A DNA stretch of 64,000 nucleotides from Thecamonas trahens ATCC 50062 (lineage: Eukaryota > Apusozoa > Apusomonadida > Apusomonadidae), in assembly GCF_000142905.1 (NCBI RefSeq), contig NW_013657649.1:238143-302142 (forward strand), given 5' to 3'. Each line of letters starts with the position of its first letter. The stretch's first letter is position 1. A program made the position numbers and the translations under genes. The notes under the pieces are model-generated. The model was not told the DNA's origin. It made no database searches and saw nothing but the letters and a program-made list of their open reading frames with translations. This document shows, piece after piece, positions 1 to 15,000 of the stretch.

Positions 1-12
1 GCCGGGCGCGGC

Positions 13-3000
13 ATGAAGAGCTCGCTCGCCTCGGACATGGGCTATGCGAGTCGCGACGGCCCGTCTCGCATGCCTTCGCCTCGTCACTCGCTCTCCCCAG
101 GCGATGTGCGCACGATGCGTGGCTCGGCCTCGCTGGCCTCACTCTCGTCGGCTTCGGGCGTGCATCCGCAGTACCAGCGGGCATTCAAGGCCTCGCTGCT
201 CGCAGTCTCACCCATTCAACTCCGATTCCACAGCGACCGCGAGCTAAGCGGCGTGGTACCGGCACTGGCGCCGACCACGTACGCTGCCTTTATCTCGTAC
301 AACGGCGGCGAGACGTACCACTTTTGCTCGCGCTTTCTCCTCCACGCCTACACCGAGCCTGTTGTTGCCGGCGTGGCACCCACCAACGGCCCGACCATGG
401 GTCTTCCTGACGTTCGGCTGCAGGTGGCAGACCCGGCACAGCTTGTGGCGCTCTCGCGAATTGACATGTCTGCCGCGCGAGTCGCGCTTGTGCCGGTCGA
501 CCCGACAACAGGCATGTGTAACCCACCCTCGGCGCCGGCCGGCGGTGGCCCGCGGCCGGGCTCGCGGCCGACTGGCGGCGCAAGCTCGGGAGCGGAAGCC
601 GCCCGGGCCGGCCCGCGCCGGCGAACCTCGAACCTGGACTCGAACACCGCCGATGCATGGAGTATGTCCGGAGGCGCGATGGCGTCCAATGCGGAAAAGG
701 TCGTCGTCCCAGTCCACCTGTTTTTCGAGACGGCGACCGGTCACCGGGTCGCGGCATCCCAACTCGAGTCCTCGCTCTCGGACGCCATGGGCCAGCTCAC
801 GTATTTGGGGCAGTACTTTCCACCATCGAACCCGGACGGCTCGTCGACAAGCGGATACGGCCACGGGCGGACAGCGTCGCGATCAGGCCAGAGCGGGTAC
901 GGCGGCGGGCAGGGCGGGCGAGGCGGTCCTGGCGCTAGCGGCACGCCAGTCGCGGGCGGTGACGGCCAGCTGCCGCCAAGAGCGTTCATGCCACTCGAGG
1001 CTGCGCTCATGCATGGCCTCATCACGTACGACATGTACACAGTGGAACGCCGGGCGATCGACGCCACTCGGATCTCGCTCATCGACTCGCTCTCGGGCTA
1101 CTTTGCTTTTGATGTGGCGGCGTCGACGTCGCCGATCCAGTATGGCGTCTTTCTCGCCGTCAACGGAGTCGATTTTGCACCGCGACCAGTGGCCACCGTC
1201 GGCGGAGATAAGCTCGGCTCGCTCTCATCACTCGGCTCGTTTTCGTCGCGCCATCTCTCGCTGGAGATCCCGCACCCACCGCTCTTTACCATGCTCGAGC
1301 CACCGGTTGTCGACACCATCTCGCCCGAGTTTTTGGTCAACACCGGCGGGACACGGGTGACCATCTCCGGCCGCAACCTAGCGACGGCAACCCTCTTCTG
1401 CAAGTTTGTGCGGCAAGGCGGGGCCGGAAGCGACGAAGAGTTTGTCGTCCAGGCTGAGGCCTCGCCTGACGGCTCAGAGGCAGTGTGCATCACGCCACAC
1501 TTTCGGGACGTCCGACCGGGTTCACTCCTGGTACTTGAGCTCTCCCACAACGGGCAGGCGTACGTTCCGGTCCCGACCTCGATCTCGCACCCGTTCCGGG
1601 TTTCTGTCCTCCCGCACGTTGAGTCGCTTTCGCCGCTCGCCGGTCCAATGGAGGGCGGGACGACGCTGCTCATCAAGGGCCATGGCCTCATCCATGTCGC
1701 CAACATCGCTGTCCGCTTCACGCTTGGCAACCGGGCGTCGACGGTGATGGGCGAGTTCAAGTCGTCGTCTGCCATTGCGTGCCAGACGCCGCCGGATCTG
1801 GGAGCGCCTGGCCTTGCCCGGGTCTCGGTTGCCCTCGACGGCGTCAACTTTTCCGGCAACGGTGTCGCGTTCTGCTTTCTTCCGCCGCCGTACATTGTTC
1901 GCATGTACCCGTCGGTTGGACATGTGCTCCCGCTCGTTGGCGAGGGCGATTCGCCGGCACCACTGCCACAGCCTGCGAGCGAGAGACGGACGTCCGAGGC
2001 TACGTTGCCGTCTCGACCGGTGAGTGCGCTCCGCGGCACGCAGCGGCGACAGTCGATTTCATCGTACACCGTCAACGACATAGACGACCTTGCGCGGCTG
2101 GTTGCGATGCCGAACGCGCACGAAACGAGCACGCCGCGGCGCGGCATGCTCGACGTGAGCGAGGTACACAAGAGGCGGACGCGGTCGCCATCGATTGTGC
2201 GACCTGGCCAGCCGCGGCACGTGGTGGTGCTCTCGGCCACTGCTGTTTGTTGTGGCGACTTTTCGCACCCGCTCATCCGATTCCGACAGGACGGTGCGAC
2301 GTCAGGCTCGATGGAGAAGCTAGCGCTCTCCAAGTCGCGACTCCAGCTGGCGCTGGAAGACTTTGAGACCAAGCGGGTAATGTCGGCCAACGCCCAGCTA
2401 GAGACCGACTCGCCGCTGGCTTCGCACTACGACGAGCTATTCGCCGAGTCCGAGGCCGACATCAACACGTTGCTCTCTCGCGAGGATCTCGTGCGATTCC
2501 AACTGCCATCGGCGCTCTGCCGCAAGCCCGGACTGGTCTTTGTCGATGTTTCGGTCGACGGCGGGGCGACGTACACCTCTGGCGGCGAGTTTGAGATCGT
2601 GGCCTTTCCGCGGCTTGGCCTCCTCTCACCGTGGTGCGGACCTGCCGGAGCTTCGCGGGTCATATCGTTTGTCGGCCTTGGCATCGACAAGATGGCCTAC
2701 CTCCGGCTTGTCCCACTCGCCACACGATCCGCGCTGGTCGAGCTGCAGGCGTCGGGGCAGGCGTCGGGATCGTCGCTGAGCCCAACAGCCCGGCTCGGGC
2801 TGGGCATGGTCGAGGACGAGGAGGACGACCTCGGTGTGCTTGGTCCTTTTCCGCTCAAAGTCATTGGGCAGCTCCACGTCTCGACTCTACTCAACGTGGC
2901 AGCACCAGCGCTCCTCGCAGCCTACAAGCCGATGGCGATGAGTGAGACTGGCGGCGCGTCGTCATCGCTTCTGGACACGGGTAGTGCGCTCGACGGGGCG

Positions 3001-6000
3001 AACGCCAAGTCGGTCCGCGACGAGGCTGGCGCACTGGCACTCCTCCACAAGCTGCAGCGGCTTGTGGAGAACCCAAAAGATGTCTCGCTTGTGACATGCA
3101 AACTCACAAGCTTTCCGGGCTGGCGTGGCCACTACGAACTCCAAGTTGGTCTCTCCTCTGACGGCCCCTTCCGCGCACTTGCGAGCGACGCGGAGCTAGT
3201 TGATGTGCTCACGGCCCAGTACGTCGACGTCGACAGTCCGAGCGGCGACGATGAGGCCAGCGATGTTTCACCGGCACCTAGCCAGCTGTCGGCGACGGCC
3301 AGTCCGAAGCCAGCGACGCCACAGCGGGCAAGCAGCGCTGGCGACTCCGGTATTGGCACCTTTTGGCTCTTTGACGAGGCATCGGTTCTGAATGGTGCGG
3401 TCATAGAGCCACAGCATGGGCCGCTGACGGGTGGTATCAACGTTGCTGTGGTTCTGACATCCAACGACAGCGACAATGACGACGACGACGATGGGGATGG
3501 TGTTGGTGGTGGTGAAGTTTGGAGCGCCGTACTTGCTCGGCAAGCTGCTAGGATGCGGGTTGCACCCAGATACGCTTCGCTACCGCCTGTGGTTGTTCTC
3601 CGCTCACGCGATGGACAGCAAGTGACGACACAGGCCGAGTTTACGATGCCGCACCGAATCGAGTTTGTTATGCCGAGAATGGCCGATTCAGGCCTAGTCA
3701 CGGTCTTTGTGGGCCTCGACGGACTCGATGCTTCACAGCTTCCTGTCGGGCACTTTGAGGTGTTTGAAGAGCCACGGGTGAACAAGACGGTGGCGCTTGG
3801 CCCAGTGGGCATGCTCCACGGTACGCATCTTATGCCCAACTTTCCTCTCCTCGCCTACCGCGACTGGAACGAGGCAGAGACACCGGAGCATCGGCTTGGC
3901 GACTCTGGGCTTCACCTGCCGCTTGTGCGGATTTCGGCCAGCGGCGGCGGCGGCGGCGGTGAAGAGAGCAGCAATCCCGTCGTTGTGGCAGCATACGGGA
4001 CGACGACATCGCTTGCCTTTCATGTGCCGGATGCATTCCTCGGCGACGCGGTGGACCACGAGCAAAAGGTTGTGCTTGGCCTCGAGCTCTCGTGTGACGG
4101 CGGAGCACGGTTCTCCAACGTGGGCAAGCTCCAGATCGACCCACACATTCACGACACGGTGCAAATGTCTGTGTACATCGAGTCAATATCTCCGATGTGC
4201 GGCCCGACGATCGGCGGGACGACAGTCGAGCTCCTCCTCGAGGGCACACCCGGGCTGGCGGGAATTCTTGTGGCCGGCTCGTCGGGCCATGAACACTCAC
4301 CAACAGGCGCTACACCTGGCGTGCCAGGCCAGAGTGTGGTTGTTCCGGCCTCTCAAAAGTGTCGAATCAAGTTTTCGATGGTCGGTGAGGAGCGGGTGGT
4401 CGAGGGCGTGGTCGAGGCTGACAACGAGACGCCGCCGTCATCGTCGGGACGGGTGAGAATCCGAATTCTTTGCGAGACACCACGGTTTCTGGCACCGGGC
4501 CTCGCACAGGTCCAGGTTGCGCTGGTAGGCACCTCGTTTGTGGAGTCATTTTCGGCCTCGTTCTGCTTCCTGCCGCCGTCGCAGGTGGAGAGCATTTCGC
4601 CACCGGTGATTGCACGAACGGCAGCGTCGACGATATTGACCCTCCGCGGCGAGGGCCTAGTGACCGGCCAGCTCACACCGCCGGCGTTCATGCTGGTGTG
4701 TGGTGGCAATGGCGAGCCGCTGGACGGATCGGAGGTCGAGGTTGTTCTCCCGGCACGTCTCCAAGTAGTGCTCCGCAACCTCGTTGACTCACGGCGGGCG
4801 ATCCCACTCTCGCTTGTGGGGCACACGCTCGCAAAGACCTTCCTCAAGAGCCTGTACACGTCTGCGGCGGATGCGGTGGCGTCGGCGATGAGCGAGGGCG
4901 ACATGCTTGTTGTCCGAGCGAAGCTTGACTCAGCAATCCCGCGCGAACTGGCCGTACTGGGCCTGGAGTCTAACGCTACCACTGTGGCCGAGCCGTTGAT
5001 TGTGGTCAATCCCGATGACGAGATTGAGGACGACGCCGATGCTGTGGCTGAAGCGATGCGACGGAACGAGATCGAGACGGTGACGCCGAGCTCTGGCCCG
5101 GCGGCTGGCGGAACACGCCTCACGGTTCGGCTCCGGTCGACACTGTTTGACGTTTCGAGTGTGTTTGGTAGCTCTGCCGGCACGGGCTTCGTCTCGAGCT
5201 TCCAGCATATGCCGTCGGGCGGGTCAATTGACTCTGTCGAGGCAAATTCGGTGTCGGGTGAGTCGGACCTGAGCCCGGCCGAGTTGTCACCTCCGCCCCG
5301 TGCTTTGCACGTTGCAGCGCCGCGGGCAGCGTCATCTGCCCACCTCTACGGTAGCCGCGAGAACTTGGATCAAGCAGACGATGAGCCTCTCCGTGGAGCA
5401 ATTGTCGCCTTTCTCCGGCGTTGCAAGGGGTGCATGGCCAAATCACGGAGCACAACGTCGACTCAAGCTGGGCTCTCGTGCTCGTGCTGGTGCGTGACCA
5501 TGTCTGCACAACAGGTGAGCACAGGTGTGTTCGAGGCGGTGACGCCTGCTATGGAACACTCGCAATGGGGCGTGCTGGGCCTGGTGAGCGTGCTGGTAGC
5601 GCCGCTGGCACGGCTCGGTTCGGAGCGCCGTTGCGTTCACCCACTTGTTCCTCACCATGCACACCTTTTTGAGCCTGTTGGCACATTCTGGGTGTACCAG
5701 GTGCCTCGGCTGGCATCTTTGCGGCCTTGTGTGGCATCGCTGGCGTCACGAACGCGTGTCGAGCTGCAGCTGCCGCGGCCAGTGATCGGGCCAGCCGAAG
5801 TGGTGCGCGGCAAGTGCAGGGTGAGCATCGCGTTCCCTGGCGGCCGCAAGCTGTTCCTGGATGCGGACGTGGTCTCGTCGTCGACAATTGCGTTTGAGCT
5901 CCCGTCGCGAGCTGAGCTCAGTGCGATGTATCCAGAGCTGAACAGCGCCCTTGCGGCGGGCTTGCAGCGGAGCGACTCTCGGGCACTGCTGACGTCTGAC

Positions 6001-9000
6001 GGCGAGCTGCAGGTCCGGCACCAGGCGGCACTGGAAGTGAGTGTGGCACTCAACTCGGAGCAGATGAGCGAACCGGTGGCGGCGATGCTTGTGCACGCCG
6101 AGCTGGAGGTGTCGCACATGGTGTCGCTTCCCAAGGTGCTGGCGACCAAAGTGGGAGTGGGCATGCTTGTTGGCGAGTACTGTGGACCAGTGCTTCCACT
6201 CTCTGCCGTGACGGACGCTATGCATCACGTGGAACATCATGTCGATCCACGGCATGAGAGCGCGACGTCACGGACGAGCAAGACTATGATATCCGTGTCG
6301 ATGCTGCGGTCTGCAGTGCTCTCGTCATCACTCTCGTCTCGCGATTCGCGCGGCTCGTCGCACTCGCCTCGCAGCAGCAAGGCCACACCTGCGCTGCGGG
6401 TATCCAACTGCTTTGTATGGCTGGCAACGCCCGACTCATTGCCAGAGAGTGCGATAGAGACCGGAGTCATGCGCGAACCGCCAAGCGAAGAAGTGGTGCC
6501 TGGCTACGGCTTCCAGTCGCGGATAGTGTTCCCACTGGCCAAGTCTGTGGCGAGTGCGCCCAAGCTCCACGTCTTTGTCTCTGTTGACTATGGCGTCGAG
6601 TTCAAGTGTGTGACGCAGTTCTCGTCGAACCGGGTGCCTTTGCGACGGCGTTGGCGCCGTCGACGGGCCCGTCGTCAGGTGGGACGCGGGCAACCATCCA
6701 GTTTGCTGCCGACGGCCCAGCACTTCCTCCGACACTGTACATTCGGCTCGAGTCGTTCAATCTTGTACTGGGTCCGCTGGAGGTCGACGTTGATGCCGGC
6801 GAGGTTTCGTTTCACATGCCCGCACTGCGTCTGGATGCGGATATGCTTGCTGACCATGACGGCGGCAACGAGGGCGACGGACTTGCGGCGTCGGTCTCGC
6901 TGGCCTCTGTGGCTATGGCGGGCGGGAAAGGCAGTGGGAGCGGAGGAAACGGAGCGCTGATGGTCAAGGGCGGGCGGGTAGCGTCAGGGACGTTCCGGCA
7001 GCGTGGACGGGCGGGCTCGGTGACCTCGCAGGTGCGCATGCCCGACGGCAGTGGCATGGGTAGCACTGGCGGGCCACCCAGCTCGCTGGCCAGCCTCGTG
7101 TCCACGCCGTCGTTGAGCGAGGGCGGGGCCAGAGGGCGACGGTCGCACAAGCTGAGGACTCGGATTGGGCTCTCAATTGATGGAGGCACGACGTTTGTCA
7201 AACAAGGCTCTGCGGTCTCGTTTACCTTTTTCGAGGAGCCGATGGTTGATCGAGTCTCGCCGAGGCTCATTCCGCTTGACGTGTCGTCACAGGTCTCGAT
7301 TTATGGGACTGGGCTTGCGCCGCACGCGGCGGCGAGCAAGAGAGACGGGCGTGGCGTTCTGGTCCGGCTGCTACCCAAGGCCAAGATCGGCAAGCTGCCT
7401 GCAAGCATGGAACGGCGGCGTGCACTTGTGGCGCGCGAGTCGTGGGCCACCATATTGCCGCTGGCGGACTTGACTGACGGCGAGGCGGTGTTTCAGCTCC
7501 AGCCCGAGTCGCTGGCAGTGGTGCGACCCGGGCTGTTCTGGCTGGCGTTCTCGTACAACACTGGCATCGACTGGGTCATCTTTACCGAGCTTGTCATGCT
7601 GTACGACACCGGCGGTGGAGCGGCGAACCTCTTTCCATCATCAGGCCTCATTCGCGGCGGCCGGCGGCTGGAAGTGGTCCCGAGCCACTCGCTGCGGCTA
7701 CAGCCACGGGCCGATGTCTCTGTCTTTGACGTAGTCGTCCGGTTTGATGTCGACAGGTCGATGGCACGGGCAGGCCAGACAAGCTCGTCGCGGGTGCCGC
7801 TGTCGGTGGGCGGCGCCGAGCCGGTGATCGTGCAAGGCGAGCTGGAGTGGGTCCGGCGGCTCGAGGGCGAGGCGGCCGGTGATTGGGTGGTGGTTTGCAG
7901 GAAGGTGCCACCGTTGTTTGCCTCGATTGTGCACATGATGAGTGCGCTTGTGACGTACTCGCTCGACGGCGGGCGGGTGTTTGGCGAGGCCTCGGCTGTG
8001 TTCAACCTCTTCCCCACCCCGACGCTTGACTCGATTGCGCCGTCGAACGGGTTCTGCACAGGAGGCACGACGCTCACACTGCGTGGCGGGTTCCCGACAA
8101 GCATCGACGGCGCGCCCCGGGTTCAAGTCCGATTCACGGTCCGCCGCATCCTTGGTGAGAGCGAGGAGCCCATTGGCATTGGCGGCGGCGAGGGCAGCAG
8201 GAGCGAGAGTGGCAGAGACGGCGACAAGAGCGGCGAGTCCGACGACGAGTCTAGCTGCGATAGCGTTGCGAGTGGTCAGCTCAGCGGGGATACCGGCGGC
8301 GTGACGCGCGTTTCTGCCGACGGGCGGTATGAGGAGATGGAGGTGACGGTGCCTGCAAGCTCTGTGTCTGGATCGACGGTTGTTGTGTCTGCGCCTGCGG
8401 TGCCGTGGTCGTCGCTCTCGACGGCGGTGCTCTCCCTTTCGTTTGATGGCGGGGCGTCATGGGTCTCGTACGACGAGCCCGCGCTTCAGTTTCAGTTTAC
8501 AGGCCGGCCGCGCGTGCATGGCTTCTCGCCGTCATTTGGTGTCTCTCACCAGGAGCACGACATCGACTTAGCGGTCACTGGCCTCACGCCTGTGCTTGAC
8601 GAGATGTCGTCTGTGGTCATTGCGCTCAAGCCTGTGGCGGACGAGGGATCCGGAGACGAGGGCGAGGTGAAGAGTGGTCCTGCGATCTTGGTCTCAACGA
8701 CTGTACCGGAGCTTTCCGAACTGATGGCGATGCGCGCACCGCTTGCACGAAGCATGGACGCGCTTGCGCGTGTGGCGGCGTCTGTCTTTTCCAAGGACGT
8801 GCGGCAGGTGCTTCTCTTGCAACGCGCGGCGTGCCAGGCGGAGCTAGAGGCGAAGCTTGCACCCAGGCTTGCGGACGTGCAGAGCATTTCGGTGCGAGTC
8901 CCGATGCTCGAGGCCGTGGGCCCGTACGGGGTGGGCATTGCGCTCAACGGAACGCAGTTTGTGTACTGCGAGACGTCTGCGTATCACTCGTTTGAGCGGA

Positions 9001-12000
9001 TCCGGATCACGTCGATTTCACCGTCGCATGTGTTTGCGAGCAAGCCAATCACGCTCACGCTCCATGGAAACTTTGTTGATCTTGGCGGGGCCCGGGTCTC
9101 GTTTTCACGGGTGCTACCGTCAGGTGAGCTTGCCGCACCGATTGTGGTGCCGGCTAGGCTTGGCGAGGCAGATGCCAGCGAGACGGCTGCAGCTGCCGCG
9201 ATGATGTCGATGGGACGGTCGACGTCGCGAGACACGGTGCTTGTGGCGACGACACCGGCGCTGCCGCCGTCAACCGAGTTTGTGGTCGAGGTGTCGCTGG
9301 CCGACCTGCCGTTTACACGACAGCACCGATACGTGCTCAAGTCGATGCCAATTCCTCGGATTACCGAGGTGGTACCAGCGGTACTTCCGGAGGGATTCTC
9401 AGACCCGATCAAGCTGATGGGGACAAACTTTGGCACGGCGCCGATTGTGGAGCTTGTGTTTGGCCCATCGAACGGGCGCGGGAGCGGGGCTGGCGGCAGC
9501 GAGTCACGGCGGCGACGGCGCGGAGCCAGTGGCGCCGGCGACAGCAGCCGCGAGAGTCGCGGTGGCGGCGGCATTGTCATGGCTCCACTACCCAGCTGCG
9601 ATGGCGAAGACGAGGTGCAAATCAAGCGGGCAGCACGGGTGCTGTCCAAGACGGAGATTGTGGCCGAGGCGCCTCCGTTTTCAGAGAGCCATCCGGCGCT
9701 CTCGCTCCTCCTTACCTTTAACCGGATGCAGTTTGTGGAGGCCGAGTGTGAGGTCTTGTACTTTGCACTGCGGTCGCTGGTGCCGCGAGCTGGGTCAGCT
9801 GCAGGAGAATCGCGACTTGTTCTGCGAGGCGTGTTCCCGGCCGGTGGCGCGTCGGCGGTGGCGACGGCGTCCGGCAAAGTGGCGGTCCGGTTTACGCAGT
9901 CGATGGGTGGGAGCTGGAGCAAGGTGGTGAGCGCAGTGTTTTCGCGGTCAGGTCACGAGCTGCTCTGCACCACGCCGACGTTTGATGAGGCTGTGCGCGG
10001 GCCGGTGATGGTGGAGGCGTCATACGACGGAATTCACTACACGCGGTCGCGGTTGGAGTTTATCGTGTTTGACGAGCCAACGTTCAACTCATTCTCGCCG
10101 GTGAGCCTGACGCCGTCCAAGGGCGCGATGCTTGAGCTTGCGACCGAGAACGTGACAGATACCGGCATGTTGGGCGTCAAGTTTGTGGATGCCGTATCAA
10201 AGACCGAGGTGCATGCAGCGACGGTGCTGGTCAAGTCGAGCTCGACGGTCCTTGTCTCGCCGCCACCGTACGATCCACAGCAGGGCGACGTGGCGTACTC
10301 GGTCGAGCTGACGCTCAACAAGCAGGACTACATCCCGTGCGGCTCCGGTGAACTCTTCCGGTGGGTGCGGGTCAAAGCGGTGTTCCCGCTCGCGGCGCCT
10401 TTGCGCGGCGGGACGCCGCTGACGTTTACCGGAACCAACCTCACACCCGATGCCGAGTACTCGGTCGCGTTCCACGGCGCCAACACGCTAGTCAACTCGG
10501 TCCTCACGCCGCTCCTCCACGGTGCAGGTGTCCTGATTAAGTCGTTCTCGATGGCGCAGCTCTCGCGATCGTTTTCGCGCCAGTCGGTGGTGTGGAGCAG
10601 CAACGACGAGACGGAAGCCGACGTGAGTGGCGCTTTGGGCTCGAAGAGCAAAAGCTTGTCCAGCTCGTCAAGTTTGCTCGAGGAACAGATGGAAGAAGAA
10701 GAAGCAATGAGCGGGAGCGGGGATGGTGACGACTTTGAGTCGATTTCGCTCTCCAGCGCCTCGAGCAGCTCGTCGAGCAGCGGATCTCAGCAGGCGGATG
10801 CGTATGGACCAGACGACGATTTCGAGGACTTGGGCGACGACTCATTCTCGCTGGACGACATGAGCTGCGGAAGCGAAAGTACGGCCGAGAGCGAGGCTCC
10901 GTCTGCGGGCAGTGATGCAGCCGACACTCAATGTGGCTCAAGGTGCTCTTCGTCGGCTTCTTCGGCCACTTCGTCGTCTTCGTCTTCACTTTGCATCCAG
11001 AACGAGGCGATGTTGCCGGCTGCAGCCAAGTCGGTGTCGTCGTCGGCGGACTCGATGGTCTCGTTCCAGGCTCAGGCCTCTATGGATGTGCGGAGCATGA
11101 TGGGGGTGCGAACCCAGTCTGCGGCGGCGGCGAAGAGCGGGAAGTTTGGAAGTATGGCTGGGCAGGCGAAGCGCAGCAAACTGGAGAGCGGGATGGCGTC
11201 GTCCCAACTTGCGTCTCAGTCTGAGGGCGCGATGGCTGGCTTTGGAGAGGGGTACGCGGTTGGGGCCACGTCTTTAGACTCTGACGATGGGGTGACGTCG
11301 CTCGCGTATCACAAAAGATTCGAGCTTGCGGTCGAGCCGGCGACGGGCTCTGGGCGCCACGAGCACTTTGTCGGCTCGATGAAGGAGCCGCAACGGCCAG
11401 GGCAGTCACCGCTCTCGCGCGGCGGGAATAGCAGCTCGTCGAAAGTTATGTCGATGAAGCGGCAGCGGACCGAGGGACTGCCACCGATCAAGGTCAGGCT
11501 CGGCGTGGCGCCACCCCGTGACAGCGGTGTGCTTTGGCTGAGCTCGCTCTTTGAGCTTGGCGAGATTCACTGGCTGGAGACGCGTGCTGTCGACGAGGTC
11601 GAGTACCGCGTGGGCGTGTGCAGTGTGACGATGTTGCGGAGTGTGGAGGTGGTTGATGCAAGCTACGAAGGGTGGCAGCCGCAGTCGGATGATCTGGTAG
11701 GCTATCTCACGGTGGTGTCGCCTGGCCAGTCTGCGGTCTCTGTCCTGCAGATGATCTCTCTCCGCAGCGTGATGTCGTTCAACTCGCTGCTTGATGCCAA
11801 GGCGGCGATCGGGTCGGGCGAGGCGAGTGGCTGGATGAGCAGCACCATGTCGCCGACCATATCGCGGCACACCTCGCGGGCTCGCCGCGAGTCGAGCGTG
11901 AGCGCGGGTGACAGGCAGACGTTGGGCCGGCACTTGAGCGGGATGACTCGGGAGCGGTCTACGACGGAGCCGACGGACCTGTTTGACGCGGCCAAGCTGG

Positions 12001-15000
12001 AAGCGCAACTGGACTCGGTGTTTGTACCAGCGGAGCCGTTAACCCGCGAGGAAGCGAGCGGGCTTTTGCTGGCGCTTGGTCTGGTGAGCGAACGTGGGAT
12101 GGAGGAGAGCTACCGCACGTTTTACGCGGGTCACGGGGTGTGGCCACTGGATGTCAACTTGATCTCCACCTTTGTCAACATTTTCCACCGGCCTGTACCG
12201 ATTGATGACGAGCATGACGATGAAGGCAGTAGCAGCGAGGTTGGCGATGGTCACGATGCCGATCATGCCGCCGACGGCGGCAATGGGCTCTCAGGTTCGA
12301 TGGTTTGCATCTCGGTTGCGATTGAGAGTGAGACGGTGACGGTGCCGGCGTCGGTCGAAGCGCGGCGGGTAGTGACCGGAACGGTGTCGTCGTCGGTCTC
12401 GGCAGGCGATGGTGCCGCTGGCGGCGGCGGCGGCAGCGAGGTTGACGAGGCGAGTGGTGTGGGTGATGGAAGCGGGGTGCTCTCGATTTCCATGCTCGGC
12501 TATCTCCGGCAGCCGCACGTCCATCCTAACCCACATGTTGGGCGCGGAAGCGGGGGCGGAGCCAGCGGAGTCGCAAGCAGCAAGGCGCTCGGGCGGAAGC
12601 GAAAAGGCGGAAGCGGGCGGACCGGCGGTGAGTCGGCGGCCAAGCTCGGGCTCAATGCCGACGTCGCAGGCGAAGCTGCAGCAGATCTGCCGGTGCTGCC
12701 GATCTCTGTGCGCTATACTTTGAGTCTTGTGCAGGCATCAGGGTCGAGCGCGGTGCGAGGCAAGATCTCGATCGGGGCCTCGTCGGCGCCGTCGTCGCTC
12801 ATTTCACACGTGGACGTGACAGGACACTACAACCGTGACGGCAAGGGTGTGCTGTTCCTCACCCCTTCTACGACCAACTCGTCAACGACGTTTTCGGACT
12901 CGCGATGGGAGGGCATCGTGCCATTGGCAAACTCGGGCGGAGATGACGGAACCGGCTTTGGCGCCCAGTTTGAGCTCTTTGAGTACGGTCCGACAGCCGG
13001 CACAGAGACGCTTCAGTGCCGGTCGCCAGCATTTGAGCGCAGTTTCGATTCTGTCAAGGCGATCGTTTCGCGGAACGGGACGGCGCTCGCCGACGCGCTG
13101 CCGTTCTATCTCCTCAGTGAGCCCGAGGCTGTGACATGCTCGCCGGCGTTTGGGCAGATCCGCGGTGCAGGCGACCTTGTGCTCCGGTGGGAGCCGGCAC
13201 CGGCGAGCCTGGAACTTGTTTCGCTTGAGAGCTACAAAGCCTATCGCGAGGCGAAGGACCGCGACGACGAGGCGGCGGCCCAGGGTATGGCTGTGGAGGC
13301 GCGGTCAGGCGGGGTGTTGACAGCGCCTGCCGGCGGGGGCAGTGGTGACCGGCGCGGGTCCAAGGCAGCGGCGGTGGTGGCGAAGCTGCTGCTTGCGGCG
13401 CCGCAGGTGGAGATCCAGGTCTTTGTTGACTCGCTGCCGATGCCTGTGCGCGAGGCGGCTGTGACCGCGAGTGGACTGATTGATACCGAGCGTGTGGAGC
13501 AGCGGTACCTGGACGTGATGCGGCTGGTGTACACGTACTCGGGCGGATGGGCACTTGACGAGGTTAGTGGCGAGTGGCTGCTGTGCGCGGAGATTCCGCG
13601 GCTGGAGGCGGGGCTGGCAGGCTCGCTTGCGGCGCAACTGAGCAAGGCTGTGGGCTCTCCGATTGCGCCTCTCCTGCTGCGGGTCTCACTCAATGACGGG
13701 CTGTCGTACTCGAACCGGCTGGTGCCGTATACGCTTGTGGCGCCGCCGCGCATGCACTACGCCGAGCCGGATGCGTCGCCGATTGGCGGAAGCGAGGAGA
13801 TACGGCTGGTGGGCGAGTTTGAGCTGGAGCCCTCTATCGAGGCAACAACGAGGCCAGCGGTCGAGTTTTGCAACGTGGCAACTGGCGAGACTGTGGTTGT
13901 GAGAGGGAGTGATGTAATGCGGATCTCGCCCCATGTTTTTAAGGTGGTGACTCCTCCGATGAGCACCTCTGGCAACGTTCGTGTCTCGCTGTCCTACACC
14001 GGTGTACAAATGCGATGTGAGCCACCGGTGCATGTGACGTACTGGCGGAACACGGCCGAGCTCAAGGCGTTGCGTAAGAAGATGCGGCGCGAGCGGCAGG
14101 CGATGCGGCAGGCGCGTGACCGGTTTCTGGCGGACGCTGTCCACGACTCGCAGTTGGACGAGATTGTGCATGCTGGGCTGACTTCGTCGGCCTCACTCTC
14201 GTTCTCGTCTCAAGCGCTCCACTCACTGGGCAAGGGTCGCGGCGGCAAGGCTGCGACGGTGCGGTCAGCGAGCGAACTGGGCGCGCTCAACCTCTCGGTC
14301 TCGTCGGTCTCGTCAGCCGGCTCACGGAGCGAATTAGTAGAGTCGCGGGCGAGCCAGAGCTCGCTTGCGCGGCGGAGGCTGAGGCAGTCAGCAGGAAGTG
14401 GAGGTGGCGGCCGCGGTGGCCGAACAGGACTGCCACCGCGCTCGCGGCTGCCCAAGGCGCAGAGCGTCGCCGATGACGAGCTCTCTGAGTGCTCCGAGGC
14501 GATTGTCCGTTCATGCGATGAAAGTGAGAGCGGGAGGAGGTCGCCGTCATCATCAGTCTCGTCGCTCTCACCGGGCTCACCCATTGATGGCGAGCCAGTC
14601 GGTGTGGTGCGAAGTGCGGTGCGCCGAGGAGATCCACGGAAGGCGGTGACGACGTCTGGGGTCGAGGAGCGCGAGTCGCCGAGCGAGCACTCGTCGCCGC
14701 TGCCATCGTCAAGGTCGGTGTCGCCGGAGCAGGATGAAGAGGCCGGTGGCGCTCACTCGAGTTCGAGCGGGGCCGAGTCTAGCAGCGGCGACGGTCTTGA
14801 GCTGTTGTCTGACCGTGAGGTTTTGGCGCGGATGGGGATTTCCCTGAAGGATCTCGAAGCCGAGCGCGAGGCCGATGCGCGGCGCGAGGCCGAGCTTGAC
14901 GAGGAGCTCAAGGAGATCGAGGCGCGACTGGAGGCGTCACGGAAGGAACAAGATGCGTTTGAAGCGTCGGAGCAGGCGCGACTGGAGGCGCTACAGGCGG

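Noticed and set aside
5515-5524. GTGAGCACAG as a 10-nt intron
   Set aside because: It begins GT and ends AG and fixes the frame, but 10 nt is far below what a spliceosome can remove. It is better seen as a small duplication or error.
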